From Okeania sp. SIO2C9 (GTDB lineage: Bacteria > Cyanobacteriota > Cyanobacteriia > Cyanobacteriales > Microcoleaceae): a stretch of 64,000 nt of DNA. Shown here piece by piece: positions 8,753 through 18,471 of this stretch. The position numbers were made by a program, and so were the translations under genes. Below the pieces are notes generated by a model. The model made no database searches. It worked only from the letters and a program-made list of their open reading frames with translations, and was not told the DNA's origin. How positions within the stretch are numbered: position 1 is the stretch's first letter; every line of letters begins with the position of its first letter. The stretch covers positions 630,321 to 694,320 of the forward strand of contig NZ_JAAHGO010000012.1 in the NCBI RefSeq assembly GCF_010672455.1, written 5' to 3'.

Positions 8753-9157
8753 ATGGCGATGGCCCTTGAGGTAGTGAAAAAGGTTTATAAGTGTTTTACA
8801 AGAGGCGATCTTGATGGGTTTGTGAAACTTTGCTCAGAAGATATTGAGTGGGTTGTCAACGGACCATCGACATTAGAGAAGTGCCAAGCGTTTCATGGCA
8901 TCAGTGGTGTGCGTAAATTCTTGGATATACTCGCAGACAGTTGGGAGTTTAATTCTTTTGAACCACGGAGCTTTTTTGAGGATGATGTGACAGTCGTTGT
9001 GCTTGGCGAGGAAACAGGTGTATGTAAAGCTTCAGGTGAGCCATTCCAAAATCGATGGGCCCATGTATTCAAAGTGGAAAACGAGCACATTGTCAGCTTT
9101 CAAGAATTTCTTTGTCACTGGACGGCTGAACAAAAACCACCTGCGATGAACTGGTAG
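8753..9157 (+). CDS. NTF2-like/SnoaL-like ketosteroid isomerase-related protein
   Basis: The 134-residue protein has the NTF2-like cone fold signature: an N-terminal helix (VVKKVYKCFTRGDLDGFVKLCSEDIEW), a central FHGISGVRKFLDIL segment and a C-terminal strand pair ending VENEHIVSFQEFLCHWT. Related small proteins are annotated as nuclear transport factor 2 family. Many are small-molecule-binding or isomerase proteins, but no reaction can be inferred. The ATG at 8753 has CAGGAG seven bases upstream; the second ATG at 8759 is less favoured. The gene is monocistronic. Confidence 0.8.
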   Translation: MAMALEVVKKVYKCFTRGDLDGFVKLCSEDIEWVVNGPSTLEKCQAFHGISGVRKFLDILADSWEFNSFEPRSFFEDDVTVVVLGEETGVCKASGEPFQNRWAHVFKVENEHIVSFQEFLCHWTAEQKPPAMNW

Positions 9158-9161
9158 AAAT

Positions 9162-9345
9162 TAACGAAGTCAGAAGTCAGAAGTCAGAAGCGGTGCGACC
9201 CCGCGGGGTGCGACAGACGTATCTGGTAGCGCACCAAGAGAGTCAGAAGTTATTTTTGTAACGGGAATTTGAGCTTCGCTCCAAAAATATTACGCCTTAA
9301 AAGGCGGGGTTGCGCGACCCACATTATTTTGATAAACAGCTATAG
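9162..9345 (+). repeat. Dispersed repeat family B, copy 2, with GC-rich insert
   Basis: An AGTCAGA heptamer array is followed by a GC-rich insert, GCGGTGCGACCCCGCGGGG (9191-9209), then the standard block ending CGCCTTAAAAGGCGGGG and ATTATTTTGATAAA. The same GC-rich insert recurs inverted in the family B copy at 40553-40735 and in the cluster near 24430. Confidence 0.8.
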
Positions 9346-9577
9346 GTTTTTACATCAAGAAGGTATAAATTCTTAGTCAGCAAGTGTTCTAGCTATTTTT
9401 AGGCTATCGACCTAATTCCTTTGTCTAGACTTACTTTGACGCATTTTTTCTACCTGAAAATGTCTAAGTACCACTAAATTACTTAATCCTTGAAGTATTT
9501 AGAATTATTTTTGGTAGTTGGTATAATAAAATCTACAATTTATATAATTTTTTTCTTCCTTCTTCACTTCATCAAAT

Positions 9578-9621
9578 TAACACCTCAGCCTCAGATAAAA
9601 TATCTGAAAGCCGAGGTGTTA
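9578..9621 (-). terminator. Hairpin downstream of psaD, probable terminator
   Basis: An 11-bp outer stem (AACACCTCAGC with GCCGAGGTGTT, one G-T pair) and an inner stem CAGATA/TATCTG enclose an AAA loop. It lies about 100 bases past the psaD stop. No long T tract follows immediately on the minus strand, so it may instead be an RNA-stabilising 3' structure. Confidence 0.55.
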
Positions 9622-9720
9622 ATCATCAAACGATAGAAAATGCAAAAAATATTGCTACTCTTAAAAGCCTATATTATTTACTACTTATTCTATCCCATAA
9701 AATAACTGGTAGATCCGATC

Positions 9721-10149
9721 CTATGCGTCATAGGGTTTTTTACCAGTAAACTTGAGAGCAGCAGGTTCTGGGTTACTGCCAATGTTGCGGTCGATCTTAC
9801 CTACATAAGGACGTCCTTCATTAACCTTTTCAGGGAAGACTCCATCTTTCGGATGTAGGTACTCGGTGGAACCATCAGGGAAAATCCGATAGATTTTGAA
9901 GTCCTCAATTTTGGGCTTAAATTTAGTCCTTAGTTGAGTGCCGAGGGCCAAGCATTGCTCTTTGCGAGCCAAGTATAGTAGGTTTTCACCTTCATTCATA
10001 ATAGCTGCACCACCTGTAGGCATTTCAAATACCTGCTCTTTTGAGCTAGTCCAGGTAATAGCGTACTTTTCTTCAACTTCGGCTTTGGTCAGTAAGCCAC
10101 CAGTACTGCCACCGAAAATAGGAGGTTGACCTGTTAGTTCGTCTGCCAT
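9721..10149 (-). CDS. psaD: Photosystem I reaction centre subunit II
   Basis: The 142-residue protein is the stromal-side PSI subunit that docks ferredoxin and helps hold PsaC. It is full length for cyanobacterial PsaD. The N-terminus [20 protein letters not shown], the central [17 protein letters not shown] segment and the C-terminal [18 protein letters not shown] are characteristic, with the basic ferredoxin-docking surface preserved. The ATG at 10149 is the family start. It is a single gene with a long AT-rich leader region (10150-10779) and a strong hairpin downstream. Confidence 0.97.
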   Translation of the reverse strand: MADELTGQPPIFGGSTGGLLTKAEVEEKYAITWTSSKEQVFEMPTGGAAIMNEGENLLYLARKEQCLALGTQLRTKFKPKIEDFKIYRIFPDGSTEYLHPKDGVFPEKVNEGRPYVGKIDRNIGSNPEPAALKFTGKKPYDA

Positions 10150-10779
10150 AGATTTTTTATATGAACCTTTTTATGGAATCCTATCACCACAGTTACCCAG
10201 GTTTAAGAAATTGTAAGGTTCTGTTACAAAAGGATATTTAGGACTCTGGCCAGACTTTAGGCCATTAATTACTAATTGCCATCGACTAAAGAGAGTTCGG
10301 TTATGGTTGAAGTTAAAAAAAAGAGGGTAATTGCAATAGTCCTCTTGAATTTTACTATGACTTGATTTTAGTCTAGATAAATAATCGAATAATAAAACTA
10401 TATTGTTAATTACTGTCAATAGAGTAACCCTAAATTATTTGTGAGAAATTAGTGACTTTCGACTCCTAGTTAACCTGTTCTCTAAAAGTCTACAATATCT
10501 TACAGCTCAAATAAGATTGCTACATATAGCATTTTTTGAGTATTGTTACTTTTTGCTTTTTTCAGAAGATTTTGACATAACCGAAAGAAAATTGCTATAG
10601 ATATTTTTTATCGAATAAAAAACGCAATTTTTTTTTGTTTACTGAAAATACTATAGTAACTAACTTTTGGTTAAAGCCGATCATTACTAATTACTCTTTA
10701 TTATCTTTATTAGGCATTTTTAACACTATATAAGGAACAGCTATTTTTCACCTTCATTTATTGAAATATATCGGACTAT
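10150..10779. other. AT-rich intergenic region between psaD and the STAS gene
   Basis: This divergent spacer of 630 bases has no supported gene and no dispersed repeat. It probably contains the long, regulated psaD promoter and leader and the promoter of the STAS gene, but no single box stands out. A-tracts and TTTTTT tracts are frequent at 10560-10640. Confidence 0.5.
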
Positions 10780-11109
10780 ATGAAAGCAATTTTATTTCGC
10801 CCTCAAGGCAACTTAGATTTAAAGAGAAGTTATCAACTTAAGCACATAGTAGACAAACTAATCGACAAAACACGAAATTTATACTGGATAATAGATATGG
10901 GATTAGTAAACAAAATTAATAATTTTGGATTAACTACTTTAGTTATTGTCCGAAAAATTTCTGAAAAAAGAGGATGTCTATTATATCTGTTTAATATCCA
11001 AGATGATATTCAATTGGTTTTTCAATTAACTGGATTAGACCAAGAATTTCATTTTTTAGAAGACGAATCATTTCTCTATTCATTAAAACCTAAACTACTA
11101 CTTTGCTAG
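10780..11109 (+). CDS. STAS-domain protein (anti-sigma factor antagonist-like)
   Basis: The 109-residue protein consists of one STAS domain. The core strand and loop read WIIDMGLVNKINNFGLTTLV and the C-terminal helix region reads LVFQLTGLDQEFHFL, as in SpoIIAA-like proteins. In SpoIIAA the phosphorylated Ser lies in a D-S-S-G-L turn; here the turn is N-N-F-G-L, so the usual phospho-acceptor Ser is missing and regulation by phosphorylation at that site is unlikely. The ATG at 10780 has no strong ribosome-binding site. It is convergent with the histidine kinase, with only nine bases between the stop codons. Confidence 0.75.
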   Translation: MKAILFRPQGNLDLKRSYQLKHIVDKLIDKTRNLYWIIDMGLVNKINNFGLTTLVIVRKISEKRGCLLYLFNIQDDIQLVFQLTGLDQEFHFLEDESFLYSLKPKLLLC

Positions 11110-11118
11110 CTGCTAAGT

Positions 11119-13206
11119 TTATGAATTAGATTCCTTTCTTTTTGTTTGATTTTCCCTCTCCATTTTTTCACTATTACTAACAATTGGAATTGTAAAGTGA
11201 AACTGACTACCACGATTTTTACCCGCTGACTCTGCCCAAATTTTTCCTCCCAAGCGAGTAATAATCTGCCGACAAATGGCTAAACCTAAACCTGTACCAC
11301 CAACACTGCGCCGTAAAGCACCTTCCTCTTGATAAAAACGATCAAATACAGCTTCTAAGCGCTTAGGTTCAATCCCACGACCAGTATCAGAGACTGTCAC
11401 TTCCAACATATTATCTCCATTAGAAGTAGCCCCAATCATTACTGTTCCTTCAGACTGAGTAAACTTACAAGCATTATCCAGGAGTTTTGACAATACCTCT
11501 ACTAACCATTCTCCATCAGCTAAAACTAAAGGTAATTCTGTCGATACCTCAGTAGTAATATTCGGTAAATCTCTTTGTAAATGATGGGCACGAATACTAC
11601 TCAGAGCCAAATCAACACATTCTAATAGAGGCAGATATTCTACATTCCACTCAACCGTACCACTTTCTAAATGAGACAATGTTAAGAAATCTTGCACAAG
11701 ATGACGCATTCTATCTGCATCTGCTAATGCAGTTTCCAACATAACTTGACGTAACTCTGCAGGCATATCTGGTTCTTGACTCAAACTTTCAAGGCAAACT
11801 TGAATAGTTGATAAAGGTGTCCGTAGCTCATGGCCAGTAATTGCAATTAAATTACTACGAGTCCGGTCCAGAGCTTCTAATTGTTGATTTAATTCTTCTA
11901 AGTGGGCATAAGTTTCCGCCTGGATCAAAGTTATACCTAATTGAGTAGCGATCGCTTCTACTAAATCTATTTTGTCATCAGACCAGTGATGGGGACATGA
12001 ACCACAGTGGTGTAACTCCACCATACCTAAAAGTCTTCCCTGATAAAGCAAAGGTACCATTAACCAGCTCTTAATTTCCCATTGAGATATTAATGTTTGG
12101 AGACAACTTTTGCCTTGAATTTTAGAGCCTTGTGGCGCTTCTGTCAAACAATAATTAGGCAGTAAGCTTGTATCTTCTATATAGACTTGCTCTTGAGTTT
12201 GAACAACCTTTTGAAATAAAGGATTATCTTGTAAAGGCCATGCTTGATTAACCACAGATGTAACTGACGAACTTAAATATTCATGTGTAATAGTTGCTGT
12301 GACATCTAAAGCTCGACATTGATAAATTAAGCATCGGCAAACTAAAAGTGCTTCTCCCAATTCTTGCACTGCTACTTTAATAATCTCATCAGAGTCTAGC
12401 GATCGCCTCATGGCATTAGAAATAATATTAATCAGGCGCTGTTTTTGTTCCTGAACAGCGATCGAGCGATATGCTTTAAGTAACTTATATTGACTTGCCT
12501 GTAAATAAGTCACCAAACGTTGGGCAAAAGGATCGTTAAATTGAGGATTTTGAGTAACTACTTCTGAAGCTTTCTTTTGGTAACGACGATTAGAGCTAGA
12601 TTTTCTTTTTGCAGATTTTCTTCCCATCTCTACATCAAGATTGATGCTATAAACTTCTCGTGCTGCTTGTACTTTTTCTTCTAACTGTGGCCTATATCTG
12701 AGTATTCTATTCAGTAATAATTCAGCAGCTTGGACACATACCTGACGGTCAAAAGTCCAAATACCTTCAAATCGACGTGCCTGATCCATGGCAATCAACT
12801 TAGATGTTTCATCACTTTTACCAGAATTAAAACGCTCATTACAAATCAAACAACTTGAATACTGTTGACCAAGTACCAGTAAATTCCATTCCTTACTTAG
12901 AGTCTCTTTAGTATTAAAAGCTATTGTTTCGTAATACTCAGAAGAATTTTTAAATGCTGTTTCTGGTGCTGCTAGTACATATACTTGGGATGTTAGGTTA
13001 GCAATTCGTCGATAACGATGAGCTTCCTGGCGATAAAAACGCTCTTGCTGAAAAGTTGCAATTACCAGAGGTTGATCAGAGCTTGCTAAAACCTGGTCTT
13101 CCATTGCATGAGATAGAGCAGTCAGGGATGACTTAAAGTAAATTTGTGGTCTCAACTGCGGAATCTCTTGCACCAGTTCTGCCAATACGGACTTAGGGAT
13201 GGTCAT
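11119..13206 (-). CDS. DICT-GAF hybrid sensor histidine kinase
   Basis: The 695-residue protein has an N-terminal DICT sensory domain (about 20-190) that includes LICNERF, then a basic linker, a GAF domain (about 260-430), a HisKA domain with phospho-acceptor His459 in ITGHELRTPLS, and a HATPase domain (about 545-680). The ATPase domain has an N box LLDNACKF, G1 DTGRGIE and G2 GGTGLGLAI. No transmembrane segment is seen, so it is a cytosolic sensor. DICT domains are linked to light- or redox-sensing kinases and diguanylate cyclases in cyanobacteria; the ligand here is unknown. There is no response regulator next to it, so it is an orphan kinase. The ATG at 13206 is the only reasonable start. 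Confidence 0.9.
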   Translation of the reverse strand: MTIPKSVLAELVQEIPQLRPQIYFKSSLTALSHAMEDQVLASSDQPLVIATFQQERFYRQEAHRYRRIANLTSQVYVLAAPETAFKNSSEYYETIAFNTKETLSKEWNLLVLGQQYSSCLICNERFNSGKSDETSKLIAMDQARRFEGIWTFDRQVCVQAAELLLNRILRYRPQLEEKVQAAREVYSINLDVEMGRKSAKRKSSSNRRYQKKASEVVTQNPQFNDPFAQRLVTYLQASQYKLLKAYRSIAVQEQKQRLINIISNAMRRSLDSDEIIKVAVQELGEALLVCRCLIYQCRALDVTATITHEYLSSSVTSVVNQAWPLQDNPLFQKVVQTQEQVYIEDTSLLPNYCLTEAPQGSKIQGKSCLQTLISQWEIKSWLMVPLLYQGRLLGMVELHHCGSCPHHWSDDKIDLVEAIATQLGITLIQAETYAHLEELNQQLEALDRTRSNLIAITGHELRTPLSTIQVCLESLSQEPDMPAELRQVMLETALADADRMRHLVQDFLTLSHLESGTVEWNVEYLPLLECVDLALSSIRAHHLQRDLPNITTEVSTELPLVLADGEWLVEVLSKLLDNACKFTQSEGTVMIGATSNGDNMLEVTVSDTGRGIEPKRLEAVFDRFYQEEGALRRSVGGTGLGLAICRQIITRLGGKIWAESAGKNRGSQFHFTIPIVSNSEKMERENQTKRKESNS

Positions 13207-13533
13207 CTGGCGGTTAATCTTTACCCTACTGCACTACTAATATTAAATATACATTGTTAGTGTGAACACTGCAGAGGCTTTTATTCTTTAGTTTTGTCTG
13301 ATCCCTGATTTATAATCGGGTATTTGGTATAAGTAGAAATTATTTTATCTCAAATATTTAGCATTTTAAAGTTATAAAAATAACTTGCTATTATCAGTTT
13401 TTTTGAAACAAAGCAATAGCAAGTTTTTAAGTTTTTATCAATTTTCTGCTACAGCAATTATGAATTTGATTGTACAGAAAATACCTGATAATTAGAGAAT
13501 TAAGGACTTTAGACTTTTTATGTATATCTTTTG
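13207..13533. other. Intergenic region without gene
   Basis: AT-rich sequence upstream of the histidine kinase. A palindromic AACTTGCTATTA..TAGCAAGTT pair spans about 13381-13426. No coding potential is seen. Confidence 0.4.
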
Positions 13534-13705
13534 ACATCCTCCCCGACCTAAAGGCACGGGAATTACTACTGAGCCGTAGCTCCTCGGCGGGTTGACGCTT
13601 TGCTTCGCATAGCTGCCGCTAACACAGGGTGCTGCTTCCTTGGCGGTAGTCTAACGCTTCCCTCCACGTCCGCGCACGAGTTTCCGAGTGCCCCCCGGCA
13701 ACTAA
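13534..13705 (-). mobile_element. Orphan IS200/IS605-type right end (minus strand), possible omega-RNA sequence
   Basis: On the minus strand this block ends with the hairpin CCCGTGCCTTTAGGTCGGGG followed by AGGATGTCAA, the typical right-end terminus of orfB/tnpB elements in cyanobacteria. Upstream is a GC-rich, structured tract with several palindromes (such as GTTAGCGGCAGC and GCGTTAGACTACCGCC). No tnpB coding sequence is left. It is an end-only remnant or a non-autonomous derivative. Confidence 0.55.
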
Positions 13706-13826
13706 TAACACTATATCATATATTCAATTGACTTAACATAAAAATAAAAAGTCGCCCTACAAGGGCGAGGCTTTAAACCCAATTTTTCGGTAATTTTTAC
13801 AAATCTTACATTATTTGTTGTCGTCT

Positions 13827-14144
13827 TTATTTATCCTTCTCCTCTCTAGTTTCACTACTAGATCCAAGCTCAGAATTATAAATAGCATCCAACTGTTGAC
13901 GAGCTTCTTGTACATTAACGGAACGCATCACCAACAAAGGTTCATCAATAAAATTCCCAGATTCATCTAATAGTTCCGGATGTGGAATTCTACGAGACTT
14001 AGAATAAGAATCACCAGAAGACCATTCTCGGTTTGAGGGTAAAGATTGAGACTCAAGGCCCACAGTTAATAGACTACGGATTAAATTACGAACAGCCAAA
14101 ACGGCAACAGTAGTAAAGGCTAGGATATAAAGCAAATGTAACAT
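13827..14144 (-). CDS. DUF2973 domain-containing small membrane protein
   Basis: From the preferred ATG at 14144 the protein has 105 residues: an N-terminal hydrophobic helix (MLHLLYILAFTTVAVLAVRN), then a polar part with RIPHPELLDESGNFIDEPLLVMRS, the conserved DUF2973 segment. This family occurs only in cyanobacteria and its function is unknown. An ATG at 14177 would add 11 residues, but GGAG lies eight bases before 14144 and relatives begin with MLHLLY. The DUF2605 gene upstream on the same strand (14404-14721) is the usual partner; the spacer of 259 bases is long for an operon. Confidence 0.85.
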   Translation of the reverse strand: MLHLLYILAFTTVAVLAVRNLIRSLLTVGLESQSLPSNREWSSGDSYSKSRRIPHPELLDESGNFIDEPLLVMRSVNVQEARQQLDAIYNSELGSSSETREEKDK

Positions 14145-14403
14145 GGTTTTCTCCAGGGCCATATAGGCACTCAGCAAATTTTAAAAAAGTTTAAACAGTT
14201 TTTCTTATTTTATATCTACTTAACTCTGGATGAGTTTTATCCCCATAAATTATCTGGGTCAGTCATCATCAATTTCCAGAGAAGATAGTGCTTTTAGCGT
14301 AAATTAATAGTTATAAATTCCAAAACTGTTATATTTAAAAGTTAACTAAATTTTATTTTTTAATTTATTGCTTGATACTTAAGTTTGAGCGTAATGAGCA
14401 ATT

Positions 14404-14721
14404 CTATCTAGATTGTTCTTTGCGAAATCGCATTGAAACTTGCCAGCATTCCGTTAGTAAGTGATGCCAGGGCATAAGCACTGTAGTTTCTACCCCAACT
14501 TGACCTTCAGTTGCATTAAAAAGAGTTTGTGCTGTACTCACTTCCTGTTGAGCTTGCTTAACTCTGTTAAGTAGGTCGAATTGTTCAGTGCTACTAAGAA
14601 AAGGAATTTTTTCTCTCTCCAATAACTGACGGGAACGCTCAAACCAATACTGAAAATCCTCTAACAAGGGTTTCAGTACTGCTTTAAGTAAATCTGCTTC
14701 GGGCAGTCTTGGATTTAGCAT
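14404..14721 (-). CDS. DUF2605 domain-containing protein
   Basis: The 105-residue soluble, mostly helical protein shows the DUF2605 core: LLKAVLKPLLEDFQYWFERSR, an L-xx-E-QxDLLNRV segment and a C-terminal TTVLMPWHHLLTECW. The family is restricted to cyanobacteria and uncharacterised. Its gene commonly neighbours DUF2973, as here, which suggests a shared role. The ATG at 14721 gives full family length. Confidence 0.88.
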   Translation of the reverse strand: MLNPRLPEADLLKAVLKPLLEDFQYWFERSRQLLEREKIPFLSSTEQFDLLNRVKQAQQEVSTAQTLFNATEGQVGVETTVLMPWHHLLTECWQVSMRFRKEQSR

Positions 14722-15625
14722 TTTTCTAAATTAATTTCTTATTATAGATTTTATCTTAACACTCTTTACACTTTTTAACATTTTACTTAATAAATGTTTT
14801 CTCAGGGAGCTTGAGATTTGAAAACTAAAGGAGTAAGGATTTTAGAGCCAAAGCCAGTCACCTTTGATAATGATCTTTTCCCAAAAATCTGATTAATTTA
14901 TACAGATTAAAAGTACAAAAAATGCTATTGCTGACAAAAATTATTGTAAATTTAGTCAATCGCTTTGCGAAATTAATGCACCAAGGGTGTAATTCTGATA
15001 TTCTTTACGGGCCTTTTAAAGTGTAAAAGTAACTTATATAGTATCCGGATAATTAGTTATCATATAATTCAGGAGCCAGGAGTCCTAAATTAGGAGTCAG
15101 GAGTCAGGAGCCAGGAGTCATAAGAAAGGATCAGAGTGGGAGTTATCTGGGGATATTCCGGCATTTTATGTCTGCATTGAATGGAAGTAGAGAGTGTGAT
15201 CACTGTATAATCGGGTTTTCTCTCAACGTTGGTTGAAGACCCGCGCTCTCCATCCCCCCTCATATCATGTCCGTTGGTATCGTTTGTGTAAAAGTTAGCG
15301 TGGATATCTACAGGAAATTTAAGTTTTTTCTTGCCTGTTGCCTGTTGCCTGTTGCCTGTTGCCTATTTACTATACAAGACCGATGCTACCGGACATGATA
15401 TCACCCCCCTTTGAAAGCTATTCCTAACTGCTCTGGCAGTTGCTATAAATACTCGATATTGAAGGAATATCCCAAATTTGTGCTCCGTTTCCAGTGTTCC
15501 CTCTTGAATTTACACCTACCACCTAAGAACTTTAATTATCACTAATGAAGCGAACATGGTATTAGAGCTTTAGCACCTTAAGTACTCATAAACTTAACTA
15601 GATTAGATGAAAAAGTAGAATATAA
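14722..15625. other. Repeat-rich intergenic region
   Basis: No gene is seen. About 15045-15230 is a degenerate family 1 MITE (CCGGATAATTAGTTAT to ATAATCGGG) sharing a GGGGATATTCCGGCATTTTA interior with the MITE at 49792-50162. An intact family 1 copy follows at 15263-15400. GAGTCAG/GAGCCAG heptamers lie at 15070-15120. Confidence 0.7.
15263..15400. mobile_element. TNA-type MITE (family 1), TCA duplication
   Basis: The 138-bp element has ends TATCATGTCC and GGACATGATA, flanked by TCA on both sides within a CCCCC-TCA-CCCCC context. It is almost identical to the nested copy at 2285-2417, differing mainly in the number of GTTGCCT heptamers (four against three). Confidence 0.88.
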
Positions 15626-16399
15626 TTAAAATTGGTCTTTCTTTCCTCGTAAACGGGCAAAAGTTTGTACTGGATCTTGGCTTTTAACCGCTAACTGTAG
15701 ATTAGGTTGATCCCAACGCAGAAAAGGATTTGTGCATTTTTCTACACCAATCATTGATGGCACAGTAGCCTCATTCCGACTGCGTGCTGCCTTAACTTCA
15801 GCAAAACGAGTTTGTAAGTCTAAGTTTTGCTCATCAACCGTTATAGCAAACTGCAAATTCTTTAAAGTGTATTCATGGGCACACCATATTCGTGTATTGT
15901 CAGGCAAATTACGCAGTTTACTCAAAGACTGTACCATCTGAGCTGGTGTTCCTTCAAATAAGCGGCCACAACCACCAGCAAATAAAGTATCACCACAAAA
16001 TAATTCCCCCGCTTCTCCAGCAACTACAGGAGGAAAGTAATAAGCAATATGGCCACTTGTATGACCGGGCACAAATAGAACCTCTCCCTGTCGGTCAGAA
16101 AATTGGACTTGATCGCCTTCCTGTAAAAATACCTTTTGTCCAGGAATTCTTCCTCGGTCTTCAACTCCTCCATAGACTGTAAGTTGAGGAAACTTCTGAA
16201 TTAACTTTTGATTAGCTCCTACATGGTCTGAATGGTGGTGGGTGTTGAAAATAGCCACTAACTGAGCACCCAATGATTCTAGTTTTTCGGTCACTGGCCT
16301 AACTTCTGCTGGATCGACTACAGCCGCAATCTTTTGATTTGGGTCATGTAGTAAAAAGATATAGTTGTCTGAAAGTGCTGGCAGTCGATAAATCTTCAT
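15626..16399 (-). CDS. gloB: Hydroxyacylglutathione hydrolase (glyoxalase II)
   Basis: The 257-residue metallo-beta-lactamase-fold enzyme hydrolyses S-lactoylglutathione to lactate and glutathione in the cytosol, the second step of methylglyoxal detoxification. Metal ligands appear in [10 protein letters not shown] (residues about 53-62), VPGHTSGHI and the bridging Asp in [17 protein letters not shown], with [10 protein letters not shown] giving the last His. The C-terminal glutathione-binding helices end NPFLRW and ARLRGKKD. The length matches the family and the ATG at 16399 is the family start ([15 protein letters not shown]). It is divergent from the small gene at 16580. Confidence 0.95.
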   Translation of the reverse strand: MKIYRLPALSDNYIFLLHDPNQKIAAVVDPAEVRPVTEKLESLGAQLVAIFNTHHHSDHVGANQKLIQKFPQLTVYGGVEDRGRIPGQKVFLQEGDQVQFSDRQGEVLFVPGHTSGHIAYYFPPVVAGEAGELFCGDTLFAGGCGRLFEGTPAQMVQSLSKLRNLPDNTRIWCAHEYTLKNLQFAITVDEQNLDLQTRFAEVKAARSRNEATVPSMIGVEKCTNPFLRWDQPNLQLAVKSQDPVQTFARLRGKKDQF

Positions 16400-16579
16400 A
16401 GAAACTAAATTAATGCCTTATATACAAAATTTTCACTTAGGGATATTATTGCCCTCTTAACTATTAAAATAACTTAGGAATGAGAACAAAGGTAATATTT
16501 ATTTCTGAGACTACTTTGATCGGGTATATTACTGAACATATAATCAATACCAAAATTTATATAGAGGAGATAAAAGATT

Positions 16580-16801
16580 ATGTTATGGAGTGAGCAAAAT
16601 CAACCAAATGTGACAATTAATCAAATGGTGAACCGAGTTATTACATCAGGCAAACTTAGTCGCCGGGAACACCTACAACTTACTTCGGCAATATTATGTG
16701 GTAAAAACATAACAGATGAAGAACAACATCAAATTAATCAGATATTTGACTTTCTTCAAATTGGTAAAATTAAGTTAGTTGATGATCATTATTATTCATA
16801 G
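16580..16801 (+). CDS. Conserved cyanobacterial small protein
   Basis: The 73-residue acidic-to-neutral protein shows a compact helical pattern: NQMVNRVITSGKLSRREHLQLTSAIL and ITDEEQHQINQIFDFLQIGKIKLVD. Similar short proteins are widespread in cyanobacteria as hypothetical proteins, and I know of no function. The first ATG at 16580 is preceded by GAGGAG 11 bases upstream, which supports translation. It has no membrane segment and no operon partner. Confidence 0.75.
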   Translation: MLWSEQNQPNVTINQMVNRVITSGKLSRREHLQLTSAILCGKNITDEEQHQINQIFDFLQIGKIKLVDDHYYS

Positions 16802-17601
16802 ATATTTAAGAGTAAAAAATCTTAGTAAATACTTGATAACGTTTATTTCTTTGATTAAGTACAAAATTTTAAATTATAGGGAATAGACAACAGGAAAAAT
16901 AAAGTATCATGTATCAAAAAATGTAGCTATACTTGGGGCATAAAATTATTCATATTCTTTGGCTTTTCCTGCTGAGTCCTACGCAAACAACTATTTCATA
17001 AGTCTTAGCAATAATTGTTAATGAGATATTTTACCTCCATTAAAATATTATACATATTTTTTTGAAATGAAAAATCGTCTCAATATTGCATTAATAGCTA
17101 AAGAAAAATATACACTGACAAATTAAATTAATAAAGTACAGTAAGTAATAATTGGCAACTTGATATACAGCATATTTCATATCAGTGAGGTACATCTGTG
17201 GTGGGTAAGATGTCCTACCATGGCGGGCAAGATGCCCGCACTCGATCTTTAAAATTTGCACCTCATATATCACCGAATCTGCTTTCATTAATGGATAATG
17301 GATAATTGATAATTGATAATTACCTCTGGTTAAAACCGCTCTTGATTGAATATAAGGAAGTACTATTTCTTCTCTTGGTCTCATGGATATAGCGCAGGTT
17401 TCGGAGCCATCCCACCCTTCGGGAAGCTACGAAGATCGACCGCTTTTTTCCCCTTAAAAGAGGAGGCTTCAAGGCGCGAATTATTTAATAATTAATAATT
17501 AATAATTAATAATTAATTATTAATTATTCGGTAAATATAAACCTGACTATATTCTGAATTCTGTTAAATCCACAATTAACTAATACCTCAGATAGAGAAA
17601 A
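16802..17601. other. Intergenic region with family 5 and family E repeats
   Basis: No gene is supported. A family 5 repeat lies at 17164-17290. A degenerate, inverted family E copy spans about 17395-17530 (GGTTTCGGAGCCATCCCA, GACCGCTT, CCCCTTAAAAG, ending in AATTAAT heptamers and TATTCGGTA). The region before 17160 is AT-rich and featureless. Confidence 0.6.
17164..17290. repeat. Family 5 inverted repeat element
   Basis: It begins TACAGCATATTTCATATCA, contains the hairpin GCGGGCAAGATGCCCGC, and ends CACCGAATCTGC. Sister copies are at 44255-44355 and 52746-52857, the latter ending CCGAATATGCTGTA, which completes a TACAGCATATT terminal repeat. The ends begin TACAGC like those of the IS630 element, but the rest differs. 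Confidence 0.65.
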
Positions 17602-18471
17602 TTGATAATGAGTGCAACTAAACCAAATTCACTACTAACAGTACCAACAGGTTTATTACAAGTTCCTACTGTAGTAAAAAATACTATAAAACCAGATAGT
17701 CCAGAAATTAAACTTTCTCTGGTTATTCCCACATTTAAAGAAAGTCAAAATATTCCAAAGATTGTCCAAAGACTAACTCAGTTACTAGATGCTCAAATTC
17801 CCGATGCTTATGAATTAATTGTGGTAGACGACAATAGTCCCGACTTAACTTGGGAGACGGCTCAGAATATGACACCAGAATATCCTCAACTCCAGGTAAT
17901 GCGTAGGGAAAAAGAAAGAGGACTTTCCACTGCAGTCATTCGTGGTTGGCAAGTGGCAAAAGGAGAAATATTAGGAGTAATAGATGCAGACTTACAACAT
18001 CCCCCAGAAACTCTCTTAAAACTATTGACAAAAATGGAGCAAGGTGCTGACTTAGCAGTGGCTAGTCGTCACTTTGAGGAAGGAGGTGTCAGTGAGTGGA
18101 ATATTATTAGAAGATTATTGTCTCGTGGCGCTCAAGTTTTGGGATTAATTATTTTACCTGGAGTCGTAGGGAGAGTCTCAGATCCCATGAGTGGCTATTT
18201 TATGGTCCGCCGAAAGGCGATCGCAGAAAAAATTCTTAGGCCAGTAGGGTACAAAATTTTGATTGAAGTTTTAGGTCGAGGCAGTATTTGTTGGGTGGGA
18301 GAAGTGGGCTATATATTTAATGAACGTCTAGAAGGGGAAAGTAAAGTTACCTGGAAACAATATATAGAATATTTACACCACCTACTAAATTTAAGGTTGG
18401 CTAGATGGCCTAGTCGATTTATCTGTTTCGGTACAGTTGGTTTTATTGTTTTTAATATATTCTCGCTGTGA
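17602..18471 (+). CDS. Family 2 glycosyltransferase (polyprenol-phosphate mannosyltransferase-like), GtrA tail lost
   Basis: The 289-residue protein has a GT-A domain of the dolichol-phosphate mannosyltransferase type (about 38-260). The donor site shows VVDDNSPDLTWE and GVIDADLQHPPE (the D-x-D), with DPMSGYFMVRR further on. Full-length cyanobacterial relatives continue into a GtrA membrane domain. Here the frame stops shortly after RFICFGTVGFIVFNIF, at the start of the first GtrA helix, so the membrane part is lost while the catalytic domain is complete. The ATG at 17602 is an alternative to 17608 (MSATKPN); both give nearly the same product. The truncation point is followed by repeats and an IS. 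Confidence 0.85.
   Translation: MIMSATKPNSLLTVPTGLLQVPTVVKNTIKPDSPEIKLSLVIPTFKESQNIPKIVQRLTQLLDAQIPDAYELIVVDDNSPDLTWETAQNMTPEYPQLQVMRREKERGLSTAVIRGWQVAKGEILGVIDADLQHPPETLLKLLTKMEQGADLAVASRHFEEGGVSEWNIIRRLLSRGAQVLGLIILPGVVGRVSDPMSGYFMVRRKAIAEKILRPVGYKILIEVLGRGSICWVGEVGYIFNERLEGESKVTWKQYIEYLHHLLNLRLARWPSRFICFGTVGFIVFNIFSL

Noticed and set aside
10171..10419. 82-codon frame upstream of psaD
   Set aside because: It lies in the psaD promoter region, has no ribosome-binding site and shows no protein-like conservation pattern.
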